From a candidate division KSB3 bacterium (GTDB taxonomy: Bacteria > Moduliflexota > Moduliflexia > Moduliflexales > Moduliflexaceae), in contig PDSJ01000021.1 in NCBI GenBank assembly GCA_002748425.1, positions 55,467-119,466 on the forward strand: DNA of 64,000 bases, written 5' to 3'. Each line of letters opens with the position of its first letter. The first letter of the stretch is position 1. The notes beneath the pieces are model-generated. The model had not been told where the DNA came from. It did not search any database and worked only from the letters and a program-made list of their open reading frames with translations. Shown one piece after another: positions 33,833 through 43,378 of this stretch. The position numbers and the translations under genes are program-made.

Positions 33833-36238
33833 ATGGAACAATTGCTGGATGCCTTAAATGGTTCATCGCATGAAGAACAGACGAATAGTATTCCCGAAGA
33901 GATTCCTGTACTACCGTTACGGAATGCCGTAATCTATCCCTATCTTTCCATGCCGATCGCGGTCTCCAGACCAGAGTCGATGAAGTTGATCGAGGAAACT
34001 CTCTCTGGTCAAAAGCTGTTTGGTGTGGTCGCTCAAAAAGATTCTGATGTTGAGGAACCCGAACCAGATGATTTGTATGGCGTCGGTACAGTCGTCAAAC
34101 TCCTTAAAATGATTCGAACACCTGAAGGAGAGATGTATGTCCTCGCCCAGGGGGTTGCCCGGATGGAAATTTACGACTACCCCCAGAAGAAACCCTTTTA
34201 TATTGGAAAGATCAGTACCTTAGACGATATTGTAGAAGACGAAAACGATAAGGAACTGATTGCAACGATTAAAAATCTGCGCGACTTGTTCAATTCCGTC
34301 GCACAGTTGGCATATAACATCTCAAATGAGGTGTTGACCATGATCCTGAACGTCGAGGATCCCGGAACCCTGGCAGATATGATTGCGGAAAACCCGAGCT
34401 TCTCGCTGCAGGAGCGCCAGGAACTGCTCGAAACCCTTGATGTGAAAATCCGCCTGCAGCGTGTAACCGTCTTATTGAACAGAGAAAAAGAAATCCTCGA
34501 ACTCAGCCGGGAAATTCAATCGCAGGTGCAAAGTGAGATGGACAAATCGCAACGAGAATATTACCTGCGAGAGCAATTGAAAGCCATTCAAAAAGAACTG
34601 GGAGAAGGGGACCAGCAGACGATCGAAATCGAAGAACTACGCAAGCAGATCAAAAACACCAATATGCCCGAGGAAGTGCGGGAGGTCGCGAATAAAGAAC
34701 TGAACCGCCTCTCCAAAATGCACCCGTCTGCGGGCGAATATACGGTGTCACGCACCTACCTCGACTGGATTCTCGATCTGCCCTGGGAAGAGAACACCAA
34801 AGATAATCTGAATGTCAAAGGTGCTGAAAAAATTTTAGAAAAAGACCATTACGGCCTGAAGAACGTTAAAAAACGTATTCTGGAATATCTGGCAGTCCGT
34901 CAGCTTACAAAAGAACCGAAAGGCCCAATTTTGTGCTTTGTCGGACCTCCTGGCGTAGGAAAAACTTCTTTAGGACGTTCGATCGCGAAAGCGTTGAATC
35001 GGAAATTCGTACGAATTTCCCTGGGAGGGATTCGGGATGAGGCTGAAATCCGGGGACACCGGAGGACGTATGTCGGTGCGTTGCCCGGTCGCGTGATCCA
35101 GGGGTTGAAAAAGGCCGGCTCAAATAATCCGGTGTTTATGCTGGATGAGATAGATAAAGTGGGCAGCGATTTTCGCGGCGATCCGGCATCAGCACTGCTG
35201 GAAGTCCTGGATCCCGAACAAAATGTCAGCTTTTCCGATCATTACCTGGAACTCGACTTTGACCTGTCAAAAGTGATGTTCATTACCACCGCGAATGTCC
35301 TTTCGACGATCCCTTCGCCTTTATTAGACCGGATGGAAGTGATTGAGATCAGCGGCTATACCGAAGAAGAAAAAATCATGATCGCCAAGAACTATCTGAT
35401 TCCCCGACAGTTAAAGGCCAACGGTCTGATACGCAAACAATTGACGATCGATAAAACTGCGCTGAAAACGCTGATCCACTCCTATACCAGAGAAGCTGGT
35501 CTGCGCAACCTCGAGCGTGAGATATCTTCGATCTGCCGGGGCGTTGCCAAAGAGGTGGTCGATGGCTTAAAAAAACCGGTCCGTGTCTCCTCAAAAACCG
35601 TCCCAAAGTATCTTGGGCCGATCAAATTTTTCCCGGAGATCGCCGAGCGAACGGCTCAGACCGGTGTGGCAACCGGTTTGGCCTGGACACCGGTTGGAGG
35701 CGATATTTTGTTTGTTGAGGCGTCAAAAATGAAAGGCAAGGAACGCATGACCTTGACCGGGCAGCTGGGAGACGTCATGAAAGAATCAGCAGAAATTGCG
35801 TTGAGCTATGTCCGCTCGAAAGTGCGCGAACTAGGCATCCCGGAAAACTTTCAGGAAGAGACGGATATTCACATTCATGTGCCTTCCGGGGCAATCCCCA
35901 AAGACGGTCCTTCAGCAGGTGTCACGATCTATACGGCACTGGTCTCGCTGTTCACAGAGAAGCCGATTCGTAATGACCTGGCAATGACTGGCGAAATCAC
36001 ACTACGCGGGCTGGTGCTGCCGGTCGGCGGCATTAAAGAAAAAGTGCTGGCTGCCAGAAGCGCCGGCGTCAAACATGTGATGCTGCCGGCAAAAAATGAG
36101 AAAGATTTAGAAGATTTATCTGAAAATGTCAGAAATGAACTTTTGTTTCATTTTGTCAATCACATGGATGACGTGATTGAATTTGCCTTGAGTAGTAAAA
36201 GCAAAAAAGTTACGAAAACTTCAGGAACGAGATTGTGA
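33833..36238 (+). CDS. lon: ATP-dependent protease Lon (LonA)
   Basis: About 801 residues from the ATG at 33833; the ORF-track TTG at 33821 sits only one base after AAGGAG, while the ATG is 13 bases from it, so the start is ambiguous by four codons. Domains: LON substrate-binding N-domain (IPVLPLRNAVIYPYLSMPIAV), coiled-coil region, AAA+ with GPPGVGKT and MLDEIDKVG, then the peptidase domain with catalytic Ser in PKDGPSAGVT and Lys in GGIKEKVLAA. It degrades damaged and regulatory proteins in the cytoplasm. It follows hsp20 directly. Full length and intact. Confidence 0.97.
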   Translation: MEQLLDALNGSSHEEQTNSIPEEIPVLPLRNAVIYPYLSMPIAVSRPESMKLIEETLSGQKLFGVVAQKDSDVEEPEPDDLYGVGTVVKLLKMIRTPEGEMYVLAQGVARMEIYDYPQKKPFYIGKISTLDDIVEDENDKELIATIKNLRDLFNSVAQLAYNISNEVLTMILNVEDPGTLADMIAENPSFSLQERQELLETLDVKIRLQRVTVLLNREKEILELSREIQSQVQSEMDKSQREYYLREQLKAIQKELGEGDQQTIEIEELRKQIKNTNMPEEVREVANKELNRLSKMHPSAGEYTVSRTYLDWILDLPWEENTKDNLNVKGAEKILEKDHYGLKNVKKRILEYLAVRQLTKEPKGPILCFVGPPGVGKTSLGRSIAKALNRKFVRISLGGIRDEAEIRGHRRTYVGALPGRVIQGLKKAGSNNPVFMLDEIDKVGSDFRGDPASALLEVLDPEQNVSFSDHYLELDFDLSKVMFITTANVLSTIPSPLLDRMEVIEISGYTEEEKIMIAKNYLIPRQLKANGLIRKQLTIDKTALKTLIHSYTREAGLRNLEREISSICRGVAKEVVDGLKKPVRVSSKTVPKYLGPIKFFPEIAERTAQTGVATGLAWTPVGGDILFVEASKMKGKERMTLTGQLGDVMKESAEIALSYVRSKVRELGIPENFQEETDIHIHVPSGAIPKDGPSAGVTIYTALVSLFTEKPIRNDLAMTGEITLRGLVLPVGGIKEKVLAARSAGVKHVMLPAKNEKDLEDLSENVRNELLFHFVNHMDDVIEFALSSKSKKVTKTSGTRL

Positions 36239-36261
36239 GTGCATAAAGGGAGGAAAGAGCG

Positions 36262-37194
36262 ATGTGTACACAGAAAGGGCTTCGGTATTATCTTTCAGGC
36301 TGTATCATACTACTTCTGCTTGCAGCCTTTGCTGATAACTCGCACGCTGCGGCAGACCAAGGTCAGGTTCTGCTGGATCTGCAGGAACAGATCATCGCGT
36401 TCCGCAAAGAGTTCAAACAACGCAGTGCCCAGGCTCAAGAAGATCGCAACGCCGTGTATGAGAATATCCGCCAGAAATTCAGCAACCTGAACGAGGCCCA
36501 AAACTCTCTTAATGACCGTGAGCCTGAGTTATCAGCGCAGCTCGAAAAAATTCAACCCATGCTGGAACAATATGGCGAACAGATTGAAACACTCGAAGCG
36601 ATGCTGGCAACGATGGAGAGCAGCATGCAGAGACGTCTGGATGAGTTTGAAGCTCAACTCCTGACTCAAGGGTCTTCTGCTTCAGGACGCCCCGAAAGGC
36701 AGAGCATGTCTGTCGGTCCGCGCCAGACAATGGACGCTGGAAACGAGGACGGACAAGTCAGCGAAGAGGACGATGCCGGAGGAGATTCTCTCAATCTCTC
36801 CGAAGGGGAATTGTTCCGGCTTGCGTATCGTTTTTATACGCAAAACGATTATGATGTTGCCATTGGCGGCTTCCAGAAATATCTGAATGATTTCCCCCAG
36901 GGGCAACTCGCCGGGCCTGCGCAATACTGGATTGCCGAATCATTTCTGAAGCTGGAAGACTTCGAAATCGCCCGGCAGGAGTTTGAGCGTTTGATCGCCA
37001 ACTATCCAAGGGATAATAAAGTGCCAGATGCCCATTACGGCATTGGCGTGGCCTTGCAGAAGCTCGGCCATGAGGCCGAATCACAAGCCAAATTTCAGTA
37101 TGTCCTGGATCATTTCAGTGGCAGCATTGCAGCGGAAAGAGTTCAGCGTCAATTAAAAAATCAGCGGACAACGCCGACGCAGACAGCACCTTGA
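36262..37194 (+). CDS. cpoB: CpoB/YbgF-like periplasmic protein of the Tol-Pal system
   Basis: 310 residues. A signal peptide (YYLSGCIILLLLAAFADNSHA) is followed by a trimerising coiled coil (about 35-135), a low-complexity acidic linker and three TPR-like repeats (about 185-300) starting LFRLAYRFYTQNDYDVAIGGFQKYL, the YbgF pattern, which ends with SQAKFQYVLDHF. In proteobacteria CpoB couples peptidoglycan synthesis to Tol-dependent outer-membrane constriction. No tolA, tolB or pal is nearby, so it is separated from the usual cluster. GGAGG precedes the ATG at 36262. It starts 23 bases after lon and may be read through from it. Family assignment by architecture is good; pathway role is inferred. 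Confidence 0.82.
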   Translation: MCTQKGLRYYLSGCIILLLLAAFADNSHAAADQGQVLLDLQEQIIAFRKEFKQRSAQAQEDRNAVYENIRQKFSNLNEAQNSLNDREPELSAQLEKIQPMLEQYGEQIETLEAMLATMESSMQRRLDEFEAQLLTQGSSASGRPERQSMSVGPRQTMDAGNEDGQVSEEDDAGGDSLNLSEGELFRLAYRFYTQNDYDVAIGGFQKYLNDFPQGQLAGPAQYWIAESFLKLEDFEIARQEFERLIANYPRDNKVPDAHYGIGVALQKLGHEAESQAKFQYVLDHFSGSIAAERVQRQLKNQRTTPTQTAP

Positions 37195-37282
37195 GGGCCG
37201 ATCCCATACAGAATGCGTGCAGAGCGCCAGAGAAGCGAATGCAGGATCAGAGAACTTCAGCGACAGCCTTCATCAAGTACAC

Positions 37283-37906
37283 GTGAAAATTCTGACAATT
37301 AGTGATACTGTCGAGCGCAGGTTATACAGCATTGCTGCCAAAGAGCGTTTTCCAGACATCGAACTGATTCTGTCCTGCGGCGATCTGCCGTTTTATTACC
37401 TTGAATTTCTGGTCACGCTCTTTAACGTTCCACTGTTCTACGTTCACGGCAACCACCATAGCAGGCCCATGTTGACGGCTGACGGCGGGGAAGTCGTTCA
37501 GCCGGGCGGCTGTGTCAATCTCGATCATCGTATCGTTTCTTTCCACGACGTGCTGATCGGCGGCCTTGAGGGATGTATGCGCTATAATAACGGTCCACAG
37601 CAATACACCGAAGGTCAAATGTGGTGGAAAATGCAGCAGTTGAAACCCTCCCTGTTCCGTAACAAACTCTTTCGGAAACGTGCTGTCGATATTTTCATTA
37701 CTCACGCCCCCCCCTCAGGCATTCACGATAAGCCGGATCTCTGCCATCGCGGTTTCAAAGTGTTCCGGCACTTCATCGAACGCTACGAACCGCGTTATTT
37801 CATTCATGGGCATGTCCACCTGTACAGCCTCAGGGACACCTGGAAGAGTACATATCACCGCACCAGCGTGATCAACACCTACGGCTATCGAATCCTCGAT
37901 ATCTAG
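37283..37906 (+). CDS. Calcineurin-like metallophosphoesterase
   Basis: 207 residues from the GTG at 37283 (VKILTISDTVERRLYS), where the fold begins; the ORF-track start at 37217 is another GTG in a non-conserved extension. Metal-site motifs: ISDT (Asp), SCGDLPFYY (Asp), YVHGNHH (Asn/His), ITHAPPSG (His) and FIHGHVHL (two His). The first motif is D-T-V instead of the usual D-x-H, so one ligand of the first metal may differ or be supplied elsewhere. The family hydrolyses phosphomono- or diesters; the substrate here is unknown. It follows the cpoB-like gene by 88 bases on the same strand. Confidence 0.85.
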   Translation: MKILTISDTVERRLYSIAAKERFPDIELILSCGDLPFYYLEFLVTLFNVPLFYVHGNHHSRPMLTADGGEVVQPGGCVNLDHRIVSFHDVLIGGLEGCMRYNNGPQQYTEGQMWWKMQQLKPSLFRNKLFRKRAVDIFITHAPPSGIHDKPDLCHRGFKVFRHFIERYEPRYFIHGHVHLYSLRDTWKSTYHRTSVINTYGYRILDI

Positions 37907-38011
37907 GTCCAGCGCGTACACTGCTTTTCCCAGAGTCCTTTGCAGCCATAAAGTGCGATGAGAGATTAATATTTCTTGACACGCTCTTTTGCACTTGTCA
38001 GATTTATTGTC

Positions 38012-38040
38012 TTGACGAAATCAGCTGGATGCATCATGCT
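38012..38040 (+). promoter_or_regulatory. Putative promoter for TPR lipoprotein operon
   Basis: TTGACG (38012-38017) and CATGCT (38035-38040) are 17 bases apart, about 113 bases before the TPR lipoprotein ATG. A second TTGACA at 37976-37981 lies upstream with no better -10. Matches are 5/6 and 3/6. Confidence 0.35.
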
Positions 38041-38152
38041 GTTTGTGTTTGTACTCACGACTATCACAGCATCCGGCAGCGATAGTGACAGACAGCATTG
38101 ACTGTCGAGTGGAAAAAGCTTTGCGACACGGCAAGGCCCAACATGAACTTAC

Positions 38153-39934
38153 ATGATCAAAACGTTACAGTCGCTTTTTCACGTTTTTCTTTGTGTGTTG
38201 CTTGTTCTGCTCAGTTCTTGCGCAGGCAAACAAAGAACGCAGATTCCTGAAACAAACCCGCTGGGGCAGGACAGTATTATCCTGATGGAAAAGCTTCCCC
38301 GCGAGCGGATCGCCACTCCAAGCGCATATTATTTTTATCAGCTCGGAACACTCGCCGCCGGTTTTCATCAGCTCGATGAAGCTGTGAGTTTTTATGAACG
38401 CGCCATTCAAATCGATAAAGACTCAACTTTTCTTCGGATAGAACTGGCTCGCCTGCACCTTAACAACGGGCTTGATAATAAAGCTGAAGAACTGGTCAAC
38501 GAAGTTCTCAGCCTCAATCCTTCTGATCTTGAAGCATTGATTACTCTCGGCAGTATATATGCTGGTCAGCAGAACTATGACAAGGCAGTTGAGGCGTATG
38601 AACGCGTACTGGAACTGGCTCCGGATTACAGCAATGCGTATCTTTTCCTGGCAGATATTTATCTCCGCCAGGAACGAAATGATTTGGTCGTAGAAACCTT
38701 AGAGCGTCTGCTGAGCGTGAAGCCGGACTCCGTCACTGGTCTTTATCATCTGGGCAGAAGCTATCTTGAGCTTGAAGCCTATGACAAGGCGGCTCAGGCT
38801 TTTGAACAGGCGATCGAAATCAGCCCAGATGATTTTCAGACTCACTCGGCACTGGCCCTGACCTATGAATTGCAGAAAAATTATACAAAAGCACTTACGT
38901 TGTACGAAAAAATGATACGCTTAAAGCCGGGAGACGGACGCTTAATCGAACAGTTGATGAAACTGCATTTGTACCTGAAACATTATCAGCTTGCCCTGAA
39001 TTATGCCCAGCAACTTGAGCAACTTTTCCCTGAGAGCGATCAGCTTGATTTGCAAATCGGGATGATCAATTATGAGTTAGAGCAGTATGACGCTGCCCAG
39101 GAACGTTTACAGAGGTATTTGGACACCCATCCTCATAACACTGATGCCTTAAATTATCTGGCGCTGACAGCCGAACGTCAGGAAAATTATGAGCAGGCCC
39201 TCAGACACTGGCAAGAGTCCATCGAGATCGACCCTGGCTCTTTTGAAGCGCGTTCGCAGAAAGGTCTGTTACTGAATCGTCTGAAACGTTATGATGATGC
39301 GATGACAGTATTCCAGGAAAACCGGAAGCTCTTCCCAGACGAAGCAGAGTCTTACCTCTTTCTGGGTTTTGCGTATAATCGCCAAAAAGATTATCAGGCA
39401 GCGCTTGAAGTCTTCGATGCCGGTCTGAAAAAGGCGGCTGAACATGTCGCTCTCAACTTTTATCGTGGCGTAGCGCTGGAACGTTTAGGAGAATTTGAAA
39501 AGGCTGTCGCGGCCTTCACGTATGTCACTGAATTACAAAACGATCATGCCAATGCCTATAATTATATCGGCTATATGCTGGCGGAGCGCGGGATTCGGCT
39601 GGACGAGGCGCAGAAGGCGGTCGAACATGCGCTGAAACTTGAGCCGGAAAACGGCGCTTTTCTCGACAGTCTGGGCTGGGTGTTTTTTCAGAAAGGTCTC
39701 TTTGATAAGGCGATTCAATACCTGGAAAAAGCTCTGAAGTTTTTGGACAACGATCCGGTGATTTACGAACATCTGGGAGATGCGTACCGTAAAAAAGGCA
39801 ATCCGCAGAAAGCCTGTGAATCTTACGGGAAATCCCTGGAACTAAAGGAGCAAGAAGACGTTCGAAAAAAATATGAGGATTTGAAAACAGACCTGAAACA
39901 CCATATCAACGCAGATGGTCTGAATGCAGACTGA
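38153..39934 (+). CDS. TPR-repeat outer-membrane lipoprotein
   Basis: 593 residues. A lipoprotein signal with lipobox LLSSC (Cys at about 23) precedes roughly fifteen tetratricopeptide repeats (e.g. AYYFYQLGTLAAGFHQLDEAVSFYERAI, NAYNYIGYMLAERGIRLDEAQKAVEHAL, AFLDSLGWVFFQKGLFDKAIQYL). The last repeats match the type found in large lipid-anchored TPR proteins upstream of LolB-like genes in deltaproteobacteria-like genomes. It likely scaffolds envelope protein assembly; partners are unknown. A LolB-like lipoprotein gene starts 89 bases downstream and ftsK after it, so the three may form one transcription unit. The Cys is followed by Ala, compatible with sorting to the outer membrane. Confidence 0.87.
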   Translation: MIKTLQSLFHVFLCVLLVLLSSCAGKQRTQIPETNPLGQDSIILMEKLPRERIATPSAYYFYQLGTLAAGFHQLDEAVSFYERAIQIDKDSTFLRIELARLHLNNGLDNKAEELVNEVLSLNPSDLEALITLGSIYAGQQNYDKAVEAYERVLELAPDYSNAYLFLADIYLRQERNDLVVETLERLLSVKPDSVTGLYHLGRSYLELEAYDKAAQAFEQAIEISPDDFQTHSALALTYELQKNYTKALTLYEKMIRLKPGDGRLIEQLMKLHLYLKHYQLALNYAQQLEQLFPESDQLDLQIGMINYELEQYDAAQERLQRYLDTHPHNTDALNYLALTAERQENYEQALRHWQESIEIDPGSFEARSQKGLLLNRLKRYDDAMTVFQENRKLFPDEAESYLFLGFAYNRQKDYQAALEVFDAGLKKAAEHVALNFYRGVALERLGEFEKAVAAFTYVTELQNDHANAYNYIGYMLAERGIRLDEAQKAVEHALKLEPENGAFLDSLGWVFFQKGLFDKAIQYLEKALKFLDNDPVIYEHLGDAYRKKGNPQKACESYGKSLELKEQEDVRKKYEDLKTDLKHHINADGLNAD

Positions 39935-40023
39935 AAACGCGAATTGTCATTGAATGGCGAAGCGTTGCATCGCCGAATAATGAACTAACGCAGAGTATAC
40001 ACACATGTTACGGTGTGTTGACT

Positions 40024-40929
40024 ATGAGAACAGATCCGCTGAAAAAAATATCAAGAGCTTTCGGTCTTGCGGCGATGGCCTTGGGCGTCTTGCTGCTGGC
40101 AGGATGTCCGTCGAAAATACCGCCGCTCATACAGCAATTCCCCGAAGACCCGGAACTGAACGCTGAAAAAGTCTCCGGCATCATTGATCAGCGGGCCGCG
40201 AGCTTTCAAAGCTTGCAGGGACTCGGCAAGGTGCATATTAAAAACTGGGAGGAGCAGTATAAATTTTCAGAGGTTTTCGCGTTTAGCACTCCGTCCAAAT
40301 TTCGCCTGGAAACCTTGGGTTTTCTCGATCAGCCGGTGGTGTTTTTTATCTCGGACGGGAGCATGTTGTCGCTTTTTTCTAAAAAGCACAATACCCTCTA
40401 TCGCGGCGTTGCTTCGCAAAAGAATCTCTTTCAACTCAGCGGCATCAATCTCAGTGTGGAAGACATGCTGCTGGTCTTTTCCGGAAATCCTCCCAGGCTG
40501 CCGAACATAAATTCCGAATGGGGCCTTCCGCTTCCAGATCGGAATCAGTTTTATCTCGAACGGATTTCATTACCCAGAAATACGCTGCAAAGGATTGTGT
40601 TCAATACCCAAACTCATACAATTTCCGGTATCCGGGAATATATGTTGAGCAACGGTGAATTGACATTGAATATTGTGTTTGACAACTATCGAGCTTTGGA
40701 AGGAGCCTACCCCATTCCGGAAATTATTCAGATCGAACGCCCCTTTGACAACGTCCGTGTGGATATCAGGTATAGCGACTGGCAGGTGAATCATGCTATC
40801 GATGAACAGGATTTATTCTCTTTTCCCCCGCCTCCTCAGGCAAAACTCCATATCCTCGACGCACTCGAATCAGATATTGAACCGCTCGACCCATTCGATG
40901 AGTTTCGGGTTAAGGGAGAAAAAGAATAA
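40024..40929 (+). CDS. LolB-like / DUF4292-type lipoprotein
   Basis: 301 residues from the ATG at 40024; the ORF-track start at 40015 is a GTG three codons earlier. Signal peptide with lipobox LLLAGC (Cys about 25). The mature part is predicted beta-rich with the pattern of the LolB/LolA half-barrel: SFQSLQGLGKVHIKNWEE, then FRLETLGFLDQPVVFFISDGSMLSLFS and late VRVDIRYSDWQVN. LolB receives lipoproteins from LolA at the outer membrane, but distant members of this fold have other roles. Located between the TPR lipoprotein and ftsK. No lolA or lolCDE is nearby, so true LolB function is unproven. Confidence 0.75.
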   Translation: MRTDPLKKISRAFGLAAMALGVLLLAGCPSKIPPLIQQFPEDPELNAEKVSGIIDQRAASFQSLQGLGKVHIKNWEEQYKFSEVFAFSTPSKFRLETLGFLDQPVVFFISDGSMLSLFSKKHNTLYRGVASQKNLFQLSGINLSVEDMLLVFSGNPPRLPNINSEWGLPLPDRNQFYLERISLPRNTLQRIVFNTQTHTISGIREYMLSNGELTLNIVFDNYRALEGAYPIPEIIQIERPFDNVRVDIRYSDWQVNHAIDEQDLFSFPPPPQAKLHILDALESDIEPLDPFDEFRVKGEKE

Positions 40930-40956
40930 TTCCTGGCCGCCTTCTGACAACGGATT

Positions 40957-43263
40957 ATGGCAAAACGACAGAACAACTCAGCAAAGCCCAGACAGCCGAG
41001 GGCACGGCGTTCACCGAAAATTGCAGATCCTCCGTCGTTTTCCAGGAAAACGCAAGCGCTTGTCAGTGAGGATGCTCCGAAGCAGGAACAAGAGCGCGGA
41101 AGAACACGCCAAGCGATCCAGGGTATTGTGTTCGGAGCCCTGTCGCTGCTCGTGTTTGTGAGTTTACTGACCTATTATGCAGATGATCTGACGTCCGGAG
41201 GTCCAATGCGGAATATTGCCGGACTGTTCGGAGCCCTGGTCTCGGAATATCTGTTCAGGTTTTTCGGCTATATTGCCTATGTGTTTCCTCTCATCTCGCT
41301 CCTGTTCAGCATCGATCGTTTTCAGACCACCCCGCGCTTCTCGAAGTATGGTAATCTGATCGGCGGCACTCTGGCAATTCTTTGCCTCTGTGCCTTATTG
41401 AGTTTGCCATCTCTTGGAACAGCAACTCGATTTTCTCCAGGCGGCTTTTTCGGAGTAACGATTTCAACCTTTCTGCTAGGCTACCTGAAAGTGTTCGGCA
41501 GCATTACGGTACTGATAACAGGGTTGATCATCGCCGGGCTCCTGCTGAACACCTATTTGTTCCGTCATTTATTGCTTCCCTCAGACACGCCTGTCATCCA
41601 GGAACTACAGCTCGAACGTTTCCCGGAAATTTTCAGTGCTCAAAAGAAGCCCGTATCGCCGAAAACAAAGGCAAAACCAAAGGCAGCATCAACACATTTT
41701 CGAAAAAAATTCACAAAGAACACAAACAAGAAATCCACATCTAAAGCCAAATCCAGAGCAGACAAGGCAGGCCAACACGAGGCATCCGAGTCGAGTTTAC
41801 ATGGCTATGAACTACCGTCTCCCACTCTGCTCAACAAAGCTCCGGCTGAAAAACTGCGAGCCGGGCTGAAGCAAAATTTACTTAATAATTCCAAAATCCT
41901 GGAAGAGAAACTCCTGGATTTCGGCATTGAAGGGCAGGTGGTCGGCGTCCTGCCAGGTCCCGTCATTACACGTTATGAATTCCAGCCTGCTCCAGGCGTG
42001 AAAGTCAGCCGGATCGTGAACCTGTCCGATGATCTGGCGCTGGGGATGAAAGCGGTCTCAATTCGTATTGAAGCTCCGGTGCCCGGGAAAGATGTCGTTG
42101 GGATTGAAGTGCCGAATGAGACGCGTGAAACCGTCTATCTGCGGGATTTGGTGGAATCGGAGCACTTTCTCAAGCACGAGTCCAGGTTGGCACTTGCGAT
42201 AGGGAAGGATATTGGGGGACATCCCTATTTTGCCGATCTGGGGAAAATGCCGCACTTATTGATTGCCGGTGCGACGGGTTCCGGCAAGAGTGTCTGCCTG
42301 AATACTTTGATTTGCAGCATCTTGTTCCATGCAACCCCCCAGGAAGTACGTTTTATCATGGTGGACCCCAAAATGCTGGAACTGGGGGTGTATGATAATA
42401 TTCCCCACCTGCTGATTCCGGTAGTGAAAGACCCGCAGAAGGCCTCAAATGCTCTGAAATGGGCGACAGAAGAGATGACCCGGCGCTATTCCGTGCTGGC
42501 GCAGAAAGGGGTTAGAAATATCGCGCAATATAACGATGCTCTTCAAGATTTCCGAAAGCATCAGCATCCGGGGGATCTGAAGCCGGGGGAAGAGCCTTTA
42601 CCGTATATCGTGATTATTGTCGATGAGCTGGCAGATTTGATGATGGTTGCTTCGGGCGTGGAAAAACCGATTACACGTTTGGCTCAAATGGCCCGGGCCG
42701 TCGGAATCCACCTCATTCTTGCCACACAACGCCCTTCAGTCGACGTTATTACCGGAGTGATCAAAGCGAATTTTCCAGCCAGAATCTCTTTTCGGGTCTC
42801 GTCAAAAGTGGATTCTCGCACAATTCTGGACAGCAATGGGGCGGAATTATTGCTGGGTGATGGCGATATGCTGTTTCTGCTCCCCGGAACATCGCGGATT
42901 CGGCGTTTACACGGATCGTTTCTCTCGGAAAAGGAGATTAAACGCCTGACAACGTATCTCAAAAAGCTGGGAAAACCACATTACGATCAGGCCGTATTGC
43001 ATTATACCGCGAAAAACGAAAACAGCAAAGACGATGATGAGCTGACCTATCGGAGAGCGGTCCAATTAGTCGTTAAACAAGGCGAAGCCTCGGTTTCGCT
43101 CTTGCGTCGAAGTTTAAAAATCGGGCACAGCAAAGCGGCCCGTCTGATTGATATGATGGAAGGTGACGGTATTGTCGGCTCGTTCAAAGGCAGTCGTCCG
43201 CGTGATATTCTGATCACGGCCGATCAACTGGACGAACGCTATCGTCATGTTGAAAATGAGTAG
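40957..43263 (+). CDS. ftsK: DNA translocase FtsK/SpoIIIE
   Basis: 768 residues. Four to five membrane helices (about 50-210), a basic Lys-rich linker (KTKAKPKAASTHFRKKFTK) and a motor domain with Walker A GATGSGKSVCLN near residue 440, Walker B YIVIIVDELADLMM, and an HLILATQRPSVDVITG segment. The gamma winged helix that reads chromosome-orienting sequences ends the protein (RRSLKIGHSKAARLIDMMEGDGIVG). It pumps chromosomal DNA through the closing septum. The linker is short compared with E. coli FtsK, as in SpoIIIE/SftA-sized members. The ATG at 40957 lacks a strong ribosome site. Confidence 0.96.
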   Translation: MAKRQNNSAKPRQPRARRSPKIADPPSFSRKTQALVSEDAPKQEQERGRTRQAIQGIVFGALSLLVFVSLLTYYADDLTSGGPMRNIAGLFGALVSEYLFRFFGYIAYVFPLISLLFSIDRFQTTPRFSKYGNLIGGTLAILCLCALLSLPSLGTATRFSPGGFFGVTISTFLLGYLKVFGSITVLITGLIIAGLLLNTYLFRHLLLPSDTPVIQELQLERFPEIFSAQKKPVSPKTKAKPKAASTHFRKKFTKNTNKKSTSKAKSRADKAGQHEASESSLHGYELPSPTLLNKAPAEKLRAGLKQNLLNNSKILEEKLLDFGIEGQVVGVLPGPVITRYEFQPAPGVKVSRIVNLSDDLALGMKAVSIRIEAPVPGKDVVGIEVPNETRETVYLRDLVESEHFLKHESRLALAIGKDIGGHPYFADLGKMPHLLIAGATGSGKSVCLNTLICSILFHATPQEVRFIMVDPKMLELGVYDNIPHLLIPVVKDPQKASNALKWATEEMTRRYSVLAQKGVRNIAQYNDALQDFRKHQHPGDLKPGEEPLPYIVIIVDELADLMMVASGVEKPITRLAQMARAVGIHLILATQRPSVDVITGVIKANFPARISFRVSSKVDSRTILDSNGAELLLGDGDMLFLLPGTSRIRRLHGSFLSEKEIKRLTTYLKKLGKPHYDQAVLHYTAKNENSKDDDELTYRRAVQLVVKQGEASVSLLRRSLKIGHSKAARLIDMMEGDGIVGSFKGSRPRDILITADQLDERYRHVENE

Positions 43264-43378
43264 TTCGAAGTAAATGTCACAGAACCATTGTCGTAAAGAC
43301 GTGGCTCCCTTCTGAGTCTGTACAGCAAGGGCTTGCGTTTTTTCGACAGTGTGTCTAATGATCTAAGGAGAGTTTTGT

